Shown piece after piece: positions 36,147 to 44,098 of a stretch of DNA of 64,000 nucleotides (its first letter is position 1; every line of letters starts with the position of its first letter). The stretch lies in the NCBI RefSeq assembly GCF_018070025.1, contig NZ_JAGPYQ010000002.1, forward strand, positions 1,736,001 to 1,800,000. The letters are read 5' to 3'. This DNA comes from Streptomyces liliiviolaceus (GTDB taxonomy: Bacteria > Actinomycetota > Actinomycetes > Streptomycetales > Streptomycetaceae). The position numbers and the translations under genes were made by a program. Below the pieces are notes generated by a model, which saw only the letters and a program-made list of their open reading frames with translations, made no database searches and had not been told where the DNA came from.

Positions 36147-39100
36147 GTGGGTGGGGACGTGGATCTTCGATTACTGGGCTCGTTGGAACTGTGGGCCGAC
36201 GGCCGTCATATCGAGCTGGGACAGCCCAGGCAGCGCATGGTCCTTGCCGCGCTGGCGGCCAACGCGGGCCGGTTGATGACGGTGGACGCCCTGGTGGACC
36301 GGGTGTGGGACGACACCCCTCCCGACACGGCCCGTTCGACGCTGTACTCCCATGTGAGCCGGGTCCGGCGTGTGCTGGACGAGGCGGCGCGCGGTGAGGA
36401 CGGGACGGCGGACCGTCCGTCGATCCAACTGGCCCGGGTGTCGGGCGGCTACCTGCTGCGGGCGGCGGACGACAGCATCGACCTCCTTCGTTTCAGGGCG
36501 CTGGTGGCCCGGGCCCGTGAGCTGCGTCCGGACGACGCCGAGTGCGGCCGGCTGCTGCGCGACGCCCTCGATCTGTGGCGGGGCTCGCCGCTGGCCGACC
36601 TGCCGGGCGCCTGGGCCGAGCGGACCCGGACGGCCTGGCTGAACGAACGGCTCGAAGCCGCCCTCCACTGGGCCCGGGCCGAGACCGCGACGGGCCATGC
36701 CTCGCAGGCGATCGGCCGGATAAGGGCCCTGTCCGACGAGTTCCCCCTGGCGGAACCGCTGGCCGCCCTGCTCGTCAGATCCCTGGCCCAGGCGGGCCGG
36801 ACCGCCGAGGCGCTGGACCACTACGCCGAGGTCCGCCGCCGACTGGCCGACGAGCTGGGTTCGGTCCCCGGGGTGGAACTGCGCACCGCCTACAAGGAGG
36901 CCCTGCGCGACCGCCCCCTGCCCGCAGGCGGCACGGAGTCGGGACCCGCTCCGGGCGGCACACGGACCTCACCCTCCCGGCCCGCGCAACTGCCCTTCGA
37001 CGTACGCGCGTTCACCGGCCGCAGGGAACAACTGGACGAACTCTCGCAGCACTTGCTCGCCACCGACGAGGGGGCCGACGCCACCAACACGGTCGTGGTG
37101 TCCGCCGTGTCCGGCACCGCCGGAGTCGGCAAGACCGCCCTCGCCGTCCACTGGTCCCACCGGATCCGCGAGCAGTTCCCCGACGGCCAGCTCTACGCGG
37201 ACCTGCGCGGCTACGACACGGACGAACCGGTGCCCGCGGCCGACGTCCTCACCGGCTTCCTCGTGGCCCTCGGAGTCCCGGGCCCGGAGATCCCGCTGCG
37301 CCTCGACGACCGTTCCGCCCGCTACCGCACCGAGCTGAGCGAGCGCCGCATGCTCGTCGTGCTCGACAACGCCTCGTCCAGCGAGCAGATACGCCCGCTC
37401 CTGCCCGGCGCGAGCCGCTGCAGGACCGTGGTGACGAGCAGGGACGTCCTCAGCTCCCTGGTGTCCCTGCACGGCGCCCACCGGCTCGTGCTCGACGTGC
37501 TCCCCCTGGAGGACGCCGTACGCCTGCTGAGCAGGCTCATCGGCCCCCGGGCCACGGCCGAACCACAGGCCGCGGCCGTCCTCGCCGAACAGTGCGGACG
37601 GCTCCCCCTCGCCCTGCGCATCGCCGCGGAGCTGGCGCTCGCCCGTCCCGCGTCGCCCCTGAGCGCCCTCACCGCCGAACTGGACGACCGGCGCGGCCGG
37701 CTGGAACTGCTGGACTCGGACGACGATCCCCGGGCGGCCGTACGTGCCGTCTTCTCCTGGTCCTACGACCGCCTGCCCCCCGAGGCCGCCGCCGCCTTCC
37801 GGCTGCTCGGCCTGCACCCGGGACCCGATGTGGACGCGTACGCGGCGGCCGCCCTGTGCGGACGCCCCGTCGACGACACCCGGCGGACACTGGAGCTGCT
37901 GGCCCGCAGCCATCTCATCCAGCCCACCCGCGCCGGCCGCTACGGCATGCACGACCTGCTGCGGGTGTACGCGGCCTGGCAGGCCGAACGACACGACGGG
38001 CCGGCCGACCGCGAGACGGCGCTCGACCGTCTCCTGACCCACTATCTCGCGGCGTCCTGCGCCGCCATGGACGTGCTGTTCCCGGCCGAGAGACATCTGC
38101 GGCCCCGGATCCCGGCGCCCCGGACCGAGCTGCCGCCGTTTCCCGAAGAGGCCCACGCCAAGGAGTGGCTGGCGGCCGAGCACGCCGTGCTCACGGCCGT
38201 CACCGCGACCGAGGCCGGGCGCGGCAGGGCCGAGCACGCCGTCGGCCTGTCCACCACGCTCCACCGCCACTTCGACAGCCGTGGACTGTTCACCGACGCA
38301 CTCGTCATCCACGGCAACGCCCTGCGTGCCGCCCGCGCGGCGGGCGACCGGCGGGGCGAGGCCGAGGTGCGCACCTGTCTCGGCACCACCCACCGACGGC
38401 TGGCGCAGTACGACGAAGCGGTCCGGCACCACACGGAGTCGCTCGCCCTGTGCCGGCGGATCGGACTGCCGGTGACCGAGGCCCGCAATCTCACCAACCT
38501 CGGTGTCCTGCACGAACTGCGCGGACAGTACCGCGAGGCCGCCGAGCGGCACGGCGAGGCGGTCGTCCTCTTCCGGAAGGTCGGGGACATCGGCGGCGAG
38601 GCCGACACGCTCAACAACCTCGGCATCGTGCACGAACTGCTCGACGACTACGAGACCTCCGCCGAACAGCACCGGCAGGCGCTCGCCCTCTTCCGCTCCC
38701 TCGGTCATGCCTTCGGTGAGGCCAGCGCGCTGGGCAACCTCGGCATCGTGCTGTCCCGGCTCGACCAGCACGCGACGGCGGCCGAGCACTTCGAGCAGGC
38801 CCTCGCCCTGTTCCGGCGGCTCGGCCACCGCGGGGGCGAGGCGCACGCCCTCAGCAATCTCGGTGACGCCCACAACCGCCTCGGCCACCACCGGGAGGCG
38901 GCCACCCGACAGAGGGAGGCGCTCGCCCTGTTCCAGCGGACCGGCGAGCGGTACGGCGAAGCGGGCAGCCTCAACGGTCTCGGCGAGGCCCTGCACGGCT
39001 CGGGCACACCGGACGAGGCCGCGACCGCACACCGTGCCGCCCTCGCCCTGGCCATGGAGATCGAGGAGAAGGAGGAGCAGGCCCGGGCCCACATCGGCCT

Positions 39101-39272
39101 GGCCCGCATCCACCAGGACCGCGACGACCTGCCGACGGCCCGAGGGCACTGGCAGGACGCGCTCGCCCTGTACAGCGCCATCGGCTCACCGCGCGCCGCG
39201 GGCGTGAGCGAGTCACTGGCCGCGCTGGAGGCACGACAGCAGCAGGACACGCACAGTCCCGACTGCGCCTGA
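36147..39272 (+). CDS. AfsR/SARP-family regulator (OmpR-like HTH, BTAD, NB-ARC, TPR) with an early TTA codon
   Basis: 1041 aa from GTG 36147 (GTG 36159 also possible; weak ribosome sites). Winged HTH about 5-95 (LRLLGSLELWADGRHIELGQ), BTAD about 100-245, NB-ARC ATPase with P-loop GTAGVGKT (Lys329), and C-terminal TPRs about 730-1010 with repeated LNNLGIVHELL / LGNLGIVLSRL. This is the AfsR-type architecture controlling secondary metabolism. Codon 9 is TTA (36171-36173), inside the first strand of the HTH, so translation should depend on bldA tRNA. No biosynthetic cluster is adjacent. Confidence 0.93.
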   Translation: MGGDVDLRLLGSLELWADGRHIELGQPRQRMVLAALAANAGRLMTVDALVDRVWDDTPPDTARSTLYSHVSRVRRVLDEAARGEDGTADRPSIQLARVSGGYLLRAADDSIDLLRFRALVARARELRPDDAECGRLLRDALDLWRGSPLADLPGAWAERTRTAWLNERLEAALHWARAETATGHASQAIGRIRALSDEFPLAEPLAALLVRSLAQAGRTAEALDHYAEVRRRLADELGSVPGVELRTAYKEALRDRPLPAGGTESGPAPGGTRTSPSRPAQLPFDVRAFTGRREQLDELSQHLLATDEGADATNTVVVSAVSGTAGVGKTALAVHWSHRIREQFPDGQLYADLRGYDTDEPVPAADVLTGFLVALGVPGPEIPLRLDDRSARYRTELSERRMLVVLDNASSSEQIRPLLPGASRCRTVVTSRDVLSSLVSLHGAHRLVLDVLPLEDAVRLLSRLIGPRATAEPQAAAVLAEQCGRLPLALRIAAELALARPASPLSALTAELDDRRGRLELLDSDDDPRAAVRAVFSWSYDRLPPEAAAAFRLLGLHPGPDVDAYAAAALCGRPVDDTRRTLELLARSHLIQPTRAGRYGMHDLLRVYAAWQAERHDGPADRETALDRLLTHYLAASCAAMDVLFPAERHLRPRIPAPRTELPPFPEEAHAKEWLAAEHAVLTAVTATEAGRGRAEHAVGLSTTLHRHFDSRGLFTDALVIHGNALRAARAAGDRRGEAEVRTCLGTTHRRLAQYDEAVRHHTESLALCRRIGLPVTEARNLTNLGVLHELRGQYREAAERHGEAVVLFRKVGDIGGEADTLNNLGIVHELLDDYETSAEQHRQALALFRSLGHAFGEASALGNLGIVLSRLDQHATAAEHFEQALALFRRLGHRGGEAHALSNLGDAHNRLGHHREAATRQREALALFQRTGERYGEAGSLNGLGEALHGSGTPDEAATAHRAALALAMEIEEKEEQARAHIGLARIHQDRDDLPTARGHWQDALALYSAIGSPRAAGVSESLAALEARQQQDTHSPDCA

Positions 39273-39274
39273 GC

Positions 39275-39304
39275 CGGTCCGTGGGCCCCGCGGCCCACGG
39301 ACCG
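39275..39304. terminator. Strong hairpin terminator after the SARP gene
   Basis: CGGTCCGTGGGCC (39275-39287), loop CCGC, GGCCCACGGACCG (39292-39304): 13 perfect base pairs three nt after the stop. Confidence 0.8.
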
Positions 39305-39316
39305 TACAGGTGTCCG

Positions 39317-39345
39317 TTGACAGCATCGAGGGCTCCTCCCACAAT
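39317..39345 (+). promoter_or_regulatory. Sigma-70-like (HrdB) promoter for the tauD-type gene
   Basis: TTGACA (39317-39322), 17-bp spacer, CACAAT (39340-39345). This is one of the best consensus promoters in the window. The expected start of transcription is about 39352-39353, at the A of the small ORF beginning at 39353. Confidence 0.7.
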
Positions 39346-39352
39346 GATCAGC

Positions 39353-39433
39353 ATGACCTGGCACTGTTGCGGCACGATGACGGGGCCTCTGCGCGCCCCG
39401 AATCGGACCGGCTGCGAGCGCTCCGGCCTCTAG
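39353..39433 (+). CDS. Possible leaderless Cys-Cys leader peptide (26 aa)
   Basis: ATG 39353 to TAG 39431 encodes MTWHCCGTM... with adjacent Cys codons at positions 5 and 6 and a third Cys at 21. The ATG coincides with the predicted transcription start, so translation would be leaderless. It precedes a TauD-type dioxygenase, a sulfonate-sulfur enzyme, in the way Cys-rich leader peptides precede sulfur genes in some actinobacteria. A small stem (CGAGCC/GGCTCG, 39452-39467) follows the stop. It could be chance: 26 codons, no homologue checked. The rest of 39273-39609 holds no other gene. Confidence 0.4.
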   Translation: MTWHCCGTMTGPLRAPNRTGCERSGL

Positions 39434-39609
39434 CGGGTTCCTCCCCCAGGCCGAGCCGTGAGGCTCGCCGCGCCGCAGTCCACGTCGTGCTGGTCGACTC
39501 TCCGACTCTCCTCACGTCTCGTGGCTGCTGCCCTCCCGCACTTCCGCATTCCTGCACTTCCGCACTCCTGCCATCGAGCTGTCGAGCCATGCGAACGAGG
39601 AGCATTTCC

Positions 39610-40551
39610 ATGACCGTGACCATTCCGCAGGCCGGCGTACCGACGCTGCGTGAGGCCCGCGTGCCGACGGGCGGCATCTACGAGGGCGCCCGTGAGCTGC
39701 GGCGCCTGCCCGAGGGCGGGTCCGACCGCCCCTACGATCTCTTCGAACTCGTCCCTCAGGCGGCCACGATCGGCGCGGAGATACGAGGCGTCGATCTCTC
39801 ACGACCGCTGGACCCCGCCCTGCGCGAGGAGCTCGACCGGGCGCTGCTGGAGTGGAAGGTGCTCTTCTTCCGCGCCCAGCACCTCACCTCCGAGCAGCAG
39901 AGCGGCTTCGCCCGCAACTGGGGCGAGCTGGAGACCAATCCCCTGCTCGCCCGCGGCTCCAGCGCCGACGTGGTGCGCTTCGACAAGAGGGCCGGCGCCA
40001 CACCGACCTTCGAGAACGTGTGGCACGCGGACGTCACCTTCCGGGAGCGGCCCGCGCTCGGTGCCGTGCTCCAGCTGCGCGAGGTGCCGCCCTTCGGCGG
40101 AGACACCATGTGGGCGGACATGGCCGTCGCGTACGACAACCTCTCGCAGGAGGTGAAGAACCGTATCGACGGGGCCACGGCCGTGCACGACTTCATCCCC
40201 GGCTTCGCCCGCTTCTACGGCCCCGAGCGGCTCGCCCCGTTCCAGGACGCCTTCCCGCCCGTGGAGCACCCGGTCGTGCGCACGCATCCGGAGACCGGCA
40301 GGAAGCTGCTGTTCGTGAACACCTCCTTCACCACCCGTATCACCGGCCTGCCCCGCGAGGAGAGCGACCAGCTGCTGCGCCACCTCGTACAGCAGGCGCA
40401 TGTTCCGGAGTACCAGGTGCGTTTCCGCTGGCAGGCCGGGGACGTCGCCTTCTGGGACAACCGTGCCACCCAGCACTACGCGGTGAACGACTACGGCTCG
40501 CACCGCCGCGTGGCGGAACGCGTCGCCATCGCCGGCGACCGCCCGTTCTGA
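39610..40551 (+). CDS. TauD/TfdA-family Fe(II)/2-oxoglutarate dioxygenase
   Basis: 313 aa from ATG 39610 with GAGGAG 7 nt upstream. The iron facial triad is visible: His139 and Asp141 (WHADVTF) and His289 (ATQHYAV), plus the 2-oxoglutarate-binding Arg in HRRVAERVAI. Relatives hydroxylate taurine, alkylsulfonates or alkyl sulfates to release sulfite or sulfate. Monocistronic between a terminator and the GH2 promoter. Substrate among sulfonates and sulfate esters is not resolvable. Confidence 0.86.
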   Translation: MTVTIPQAGVPTLREARVPTGGIYEGARELRRLPEGGSDRPYDLFELVPQAATIGAEIRGVDLSRPLDPALREELDRALLEWKVLFFRAQHLTSEQQSGFARNWGELETNPLLARGSSADVVRFDKRAGATPTFENVWHADVTFRERPALGAVLQLREVPPFGGDTMWADMAVAYDNLSQEVKNRIDGATAVHDFIPGFARFYGPERLAPFQDAFPPVEHPVVRTHPETGRKLLFVNTSFTTRITGLPREESDQLLRHLVQQAHVPEYQVRFRWQAGDVAFWDNRATQHYAVNDYGSHRRVAERVAIAGDRPF

Positions 40552-40638
40552 GGCGGGAGAGCGCCCGTACCGAGCACGTCACCCGGCCCTTGGACCAGGA
40601 CGGTCCAGGGGCCGGTGCCGTGGCTCTTCCGAAATGTT

Positions 40639-40711
40639 CTTGTCATGTACCTGTACAGACCTTCGGTGTCGTGCTGTCATGCCAACCATCACCCTTTCCA
40701 ACGTTGTACAG
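40639..40711 (+). promoter_or_regulatory. Promoter-operator module, copy 1 (GH2-AbfB gene)
   Basis: CTTGTCAT (40639-40646), TGTACA (-35, 40652-40657), 17-bp spacer, TGTCAT (-10, 40675-40680), then CTTTCCAACGTTGTACAG (40694-40711) around the palindrome CAACGTTG. The operator would lie just downstream of the transcription start, a repressor-block position, 72 bp before the ATG. The same 18 bp and the same -35/-10 spacing recur at 55778-55849. Confidence 0.72.
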
Positions 40712-40783
40712 GCTGGGAAGCCGAGCCGCCAGCCTTCTCTCCGTACGTGTACGTCCTTGCCCCACGACACCCAAGGAGTCACG

Positions 40784-43150
40784 ATGCGCAGCACCACCCC
40801 GGACCCGCGCCCCTGGGCAGTCTGGCTGAGACGGCGGGCGAGGCGGATCACCACCGTGCTCGCCACCCTCGCGCTGGTCTGCACGGCCGCCCTGACCGCC
40901 ACGGGCACCGTGCAGGCCGCACCGGCCGCGTGGACGCCCAAGCCCTCTCCCATGACGACCCCGTGGACCAACCAGGTATCGGTGGACAATCCGCTGCCGG
41001 AGTACCCGCGTCCGCAGCTCACCCGTCCCGACTGGGCCAATCTCAACGGCATCTGGGACTTCGCGGTCACCTCGGCGGACGCGGGCCAGCCCGCGTCGTT
41101 CTCCGAGCAGATCCGGGTGCCGTTCGTCGCCGAGTCGGCGCTGTCCGGTATCCAGCGCAAGATCACCCAGAACGACAAGCTCTGGTACAAGCGCACCTTC
41201 ACGGTCCCGGCCGGCTGGAACGGCCGCCGCGTGCAGCTCAACTTCGGTGCCAGCGACTGGCGTACGACGGTCTGGGTCAACGGCAGCCAGGCCGGCGCCA
41301 CGCACAGCGGGGGCTACGACTCCTTCTCGTACGACATCACCGGTCTGCTCAACGGCGGCACCAACACGATCGTCGTGTCCGTCTGGGACCCCAGTCAGAC
41401 GGGCATCGGGGCGGTCGGCAAGCAGCGCATCAGCGACGTGGCGCCGCACCCCGGGGGCGGCATCTTCTACACCGCGGCTTCCGGCATCTGGCAGACGGTG
41501 TGGCTGGAACCGACGGCGGCGGCGCACATCACGCGTCTTGACATGGTGCCCGACCTCACGAACAACACCCTCAAGGTCACCGTCAGGGGCGACGGAATCT
41601 CCGGGCAGAGCGCCCGGGTGACCGTGTCCTCCGGCTCGACCACGGTGGGCACGGCGACCGGCGCGGTCGGCGGCACGATCACCGTGGCCATCCCGAATCC
41701 GCATCTGTGGACCCCCGAGGATCCGTTCCTGTACGACGTGAAGGCCGATCTGCTCTCCGGTTCGACCGTCGTCGACTCCGTCGGCGGCTACAGCGGGATG
41801 CGTTCCGTGGGGGTCGCACGGGTCGACGGCGTCCTGCGTCCCGTCCTCAACGGCAAGTTCGTCTTCCAGACCGGCACGCTCGACCAGGGCTACTGGCCGG
41901 ACGGCATCTACACCGCGCCGACCGACGACGCCCTCAAGTACGACCTGCAGAAGCACAAGGACCTCGGCTTCAACATGGTGCGCAAGCACATCAAGGTCGA
42001 GCCGCAGCGCTGGTTCTACTGGGCGGACAAGCTGGGGCTGCTGGTCTGGCAGGACATGCCCGCGATGGACACCCGCACCCCCGACAGCGCCGCCCGCACC
42101 CAGTGGGAGGCCGAGTACGACCGGATCATCGACCAGCACCGCAGCTCGCCTTCGCTGGTGATGTGGGTCGACCAGAACGAGGGCTGGGGGCAGTACGACC
42201 AGGCCCGGATCGCCGACCACGTGAAGGCGTACGACCCTTCACGGCTGGTGAACAACATGAGCGGCATCAACTGCTGCGGCGCGGTCGACGGCGGCAACGG
42301 CGACGTCCTGGACCACCACGTCTACGTCGGGCCCGGCACGACCGTGCCCAGTGCCACCCGCGCCGCCGTTCTCGGTGAGTACGGCGGTCTGGGCTTCAAG
42401 GTCTCCGGCCACGAGTGGTATCCGGGCGGCGGCTTCAGTTACGAGGACCAGGCGGACCAGGCCCATCTCAACAACCGCTTCGTGGGACTCCTCGACGCGC
42501 TGCGCGAGGTGCGGATGCCCGCCGGACTCTCGGCCTCCGTCTACACGGAGATCACCGACGTGGAGAACGAGGCGAACGGCCTCCTCACCTATGACCGGCA
42601 GGTCGTCAAGGTGGACGCGGCCCGCGTGCAGGCCGCCAACCGCGCCCTCATCGACGCCTCCCGGGCCACGACCTCCCCGGTCGTCCTGCCCGCGAACCAG
42701 TACAAGTCCCTGCGGGTGACCACGTCCGGCTACACGGACCGCTATCTGCGGCACCGGGACGGGGCCGCCTACACCGACGTGGTCGACGCGAACAGCGCGG
42801 CCCTGCTCAAGAACGACGCCACCTGGAAGATCGTGCCGGGCCTCGCGAACAGCGCCTGCTACTCCTTCGAGTCGCGCAACTACCCCGGTCAGTATCTGCG
42901 GCACCGTGAGTACCGCGTCTACAAGGAGTCGGGCAGCGGAGCCCTGTTCAACGCCGACGCGACCTTCTGTGCCGTGCGCGGCGCGAACGGCGGCGTCCGG
43001 TTGTCCGCGTCCAACTTCCCCGAGCAGTATCTGCGGCACTACAACGCCGAGTTGTGGCTGGCCACCCCGGGTGGCTCCCATGCCTGGGACAACCCCGGCT
43101 CCTTCACCGAGGACACCACCTGGGCCGTCGAAGCACCCTGGGCCCCCTGA
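40784..43150 (+). CDS. Secreted GH2 glycoside hydrolase with C-terminal AbfB (CBM42) domain
   Basis: 788 aa, AAGGAG 5 nt before ATG. Long n-region and hydrophobic core end in VQAAPA: Sec-type signal with Arg pairs, possibly Tat (RRRARRITTV). GH2 sugar-binding, Ig-like and TIM-barrel domains follow; acid/base Glu466 in WVDQNEGWG and nucleophile Glu532 in VLGEYGG. Residues about 650-788 hold three YLRH repeats (DRYLRHRD, QYLRHREY, QYLRHYNA), the beta-trefoil AbfB domain that binds arabinofuranose. Likely acts on an arabinose-bearing glycan outside the cell. Confidence 0.88.
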   Translation: MRSTTPDPRPWAVWLRRRARRITTVLATLALVCTAALTATGTVQAAPAAWTPKPSPMTTPWTNQVSVDNPLPEYPRPQLTRPDWANLNGIWDFAVTSADAGQPASFSEQIRVPFVAESALSGIQRKITQNDKLWYKRTFTVPAGWNGRRVQLNFGASDWRTTVWVNGSQAGATHSGGYDSFSYDITGLLNGGTNTIVVSVWDPSQTGIGAVGKQRISDVAPHPGGGIFYTAASGIWQTVWLEPTAAAHITRLDMVPDLTNNTLKVTVRGDGISGQSARVTVSSGSTTVGTATGAVGGTITVAIPNPHLWTPEDPFLYDVKADLLSGSTVVDSVGGYSGMRSVGVARVDGVLRPVLNGKFVFQTGTLDQGYWPDGIYTAPTDDALKYDLQKHKDLGFNMVRKHIKVEPQRWFYWADKLGLLVWQDMPAMDTRTPDSAARTQWEAEYDRIIDQHRSSPSLVMWVDQNEGWGQYDQARIADHVKAYDPSRLVNNMSGINCCGAVDGGNGDVLDHHVYVGPGTTVPSATRAAVLGEYGGLGFKVSGHEWYPGGGFSYEDQADQAHLNNRFVGLLDALREVRMPAGLSASVYTEITDVENEANGLLTYDRQVVKVDAARVQAANRALIDASRATTSPVVLPANQYKSLRVTTSGYTDRYLRHRDGAAYTDVVDANSAALLKNDATWKIVPGLANSACYSFESRNYPGQYLRHREYRVYKESGSGALFNADATFCAVRGANGGVRLSASNFPEQYLRHYNAELWLATPGGSHAWDNPGSFTEDTTWAVEAPWAP

Positions 43151-43163
43151 CCGCTGACCGCGC

Positions 43164-43199
43164 GCGGGGGACGGCAGCCGCCGGGCCGCCGTCCCCCGC
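43164..43199. terminator. Bidirectional terminator between GH2 and GH16 genes
   Basis: GGGGGACGGC (43166-43175) pairs with GCCGTCCCCC (43188-43197), extendable by two bases on each side, between two convergent stops 61 bp apart. Confidence 0.75.
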
Positions 43200-43211
43200 C
43201 CTCTCTTCCGC

Positions 43212-43910
43212 TCACAGGTCCGCCCGCTCCTCCGCCTCGGCCGCCCGGGGCGACACCACGGTCGGACGGCGCACGGTCAGGCTCTCCACGGCGAACGACA
43301 TCTCCTTGGTCCCGGCCGCGGGACGAGGGTGGTAACGCCCGGCGCTCACCGACAGGTTGACGATGAGGTAGGCGTGCCAGCCCTTCCCCACCCCGCGCCT
43401 GTCGGCGAAGATCCGTGTGCCGTTGAGCCACCAGATCACCGAACGGGCGCCGAACTCCACCCGCAGGTCGACATGGCCACCGGGGCGCACGGCCTCATCG
43501 TGGTGATAGAGGTTCCCGCCGCGCACGTGGTTGGAGAATTCCAGCAGGTCGGGGTTGTCGGGGTGGTACTCGAACACGTCGATCTCCTGGCCCCCGTCCC
43601 GCCAGGTCCAGATGGCCGGCCAGGCCCCCACTTCGACGGGCAGGCGCACGCGCGCCTCCAGCACGTCCCCCGCGCGCACCATGAAGTCGTCCTCGCTCCC
43701 CTCGGTGGTGAGCAGGCCCGCACTCCACAGGCCGTCCTTGCGGCGCGTGGCCCGGAACGTGCCGGTGCGGGAGTACGCCGGGTCGGAGACCAGGTAGTCC
43801 AGCTTGTTGTCGGTCGGATTGACCGGACCGCCCTCGGGATAGGCCCAGGAGCGGCCGGCCACCCACTGCCTTCGCGAACTGAAATCGGCTGTGAAGACGA
43901 CGTCGGACAC
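43212..43910 (-). CDS. Glycoside hydrolase family 16 protein lacking a signal peptide
   Basis: 232 aa from GTG 43910, chosen because AAGGAG lies 8 nt upstream; an in-frame TTG at 43943 has no site. GH16 jelly-roll with catalytic motif EIDVFEY (Glu-x-Asp-x-x-Glu), preceded by WPAIWTW. Family members are endo-beta-glucanases, agarases or transglycosylases, nearly always secreted. Here the sequence starts directly with the fold (VSDVVFTADF), so cytoplasmic location or non-classical export is implied. Confidence 0.8.
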   Translation of the reverse strand: MSDVVFTADFSSRRQWVAGRSWAYPEGGPVNPTDNKLDYLVSDPAYSRTGTFRATRRKDGLWSAGLLTTEGSEDDFMVRAGDVLEARVRLPVEVGAWPAIWTWRDGGQEIDVFEYHPDNPDLLEFSNHVRGGNLYHHDEAVRPGGHVDLRVEFGARSVIWWLNGTRIFADRRGVGKGWHAYLIVNLSVSAGRYHPRPAAGTKEMSFAVESLTVRRPTVVSPRAAEAEERADL

Positions 43911-44098
43911 AGTCCGGCTCCTTGCGATGGAGGAAAGGGACAAATGCGCGCAGTCCGTTTCTCCCCAGTCGGTCGGCGCTCATGCGTCGGCCGGTCCCAC
44001 CCGCCGTGCAAACAACCCGCCCGGGTGAACTCGCCCGTCGGACAAGGGGTCCCGGGCGGACCAGGGGCCCCGGGCGGGCAGCGGCTGTGCGCCGGGTC

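Noticed and set aside
36091..36276. Small frame starting MCGILGKIGG, resembling the N-terminus of asparagine synthetase/glutamine amidotransferases
   Set aside because: Only about six residues match, the rest is unrelated, and it overlaps the SARP gene in another frame.
36969..39149. 726-codon minus-strand frame inside the SARP gene
   Set aside because: Mirror of the codon bias of the SARP gene, low-complexity Val/Gly/Arg content, no motif.
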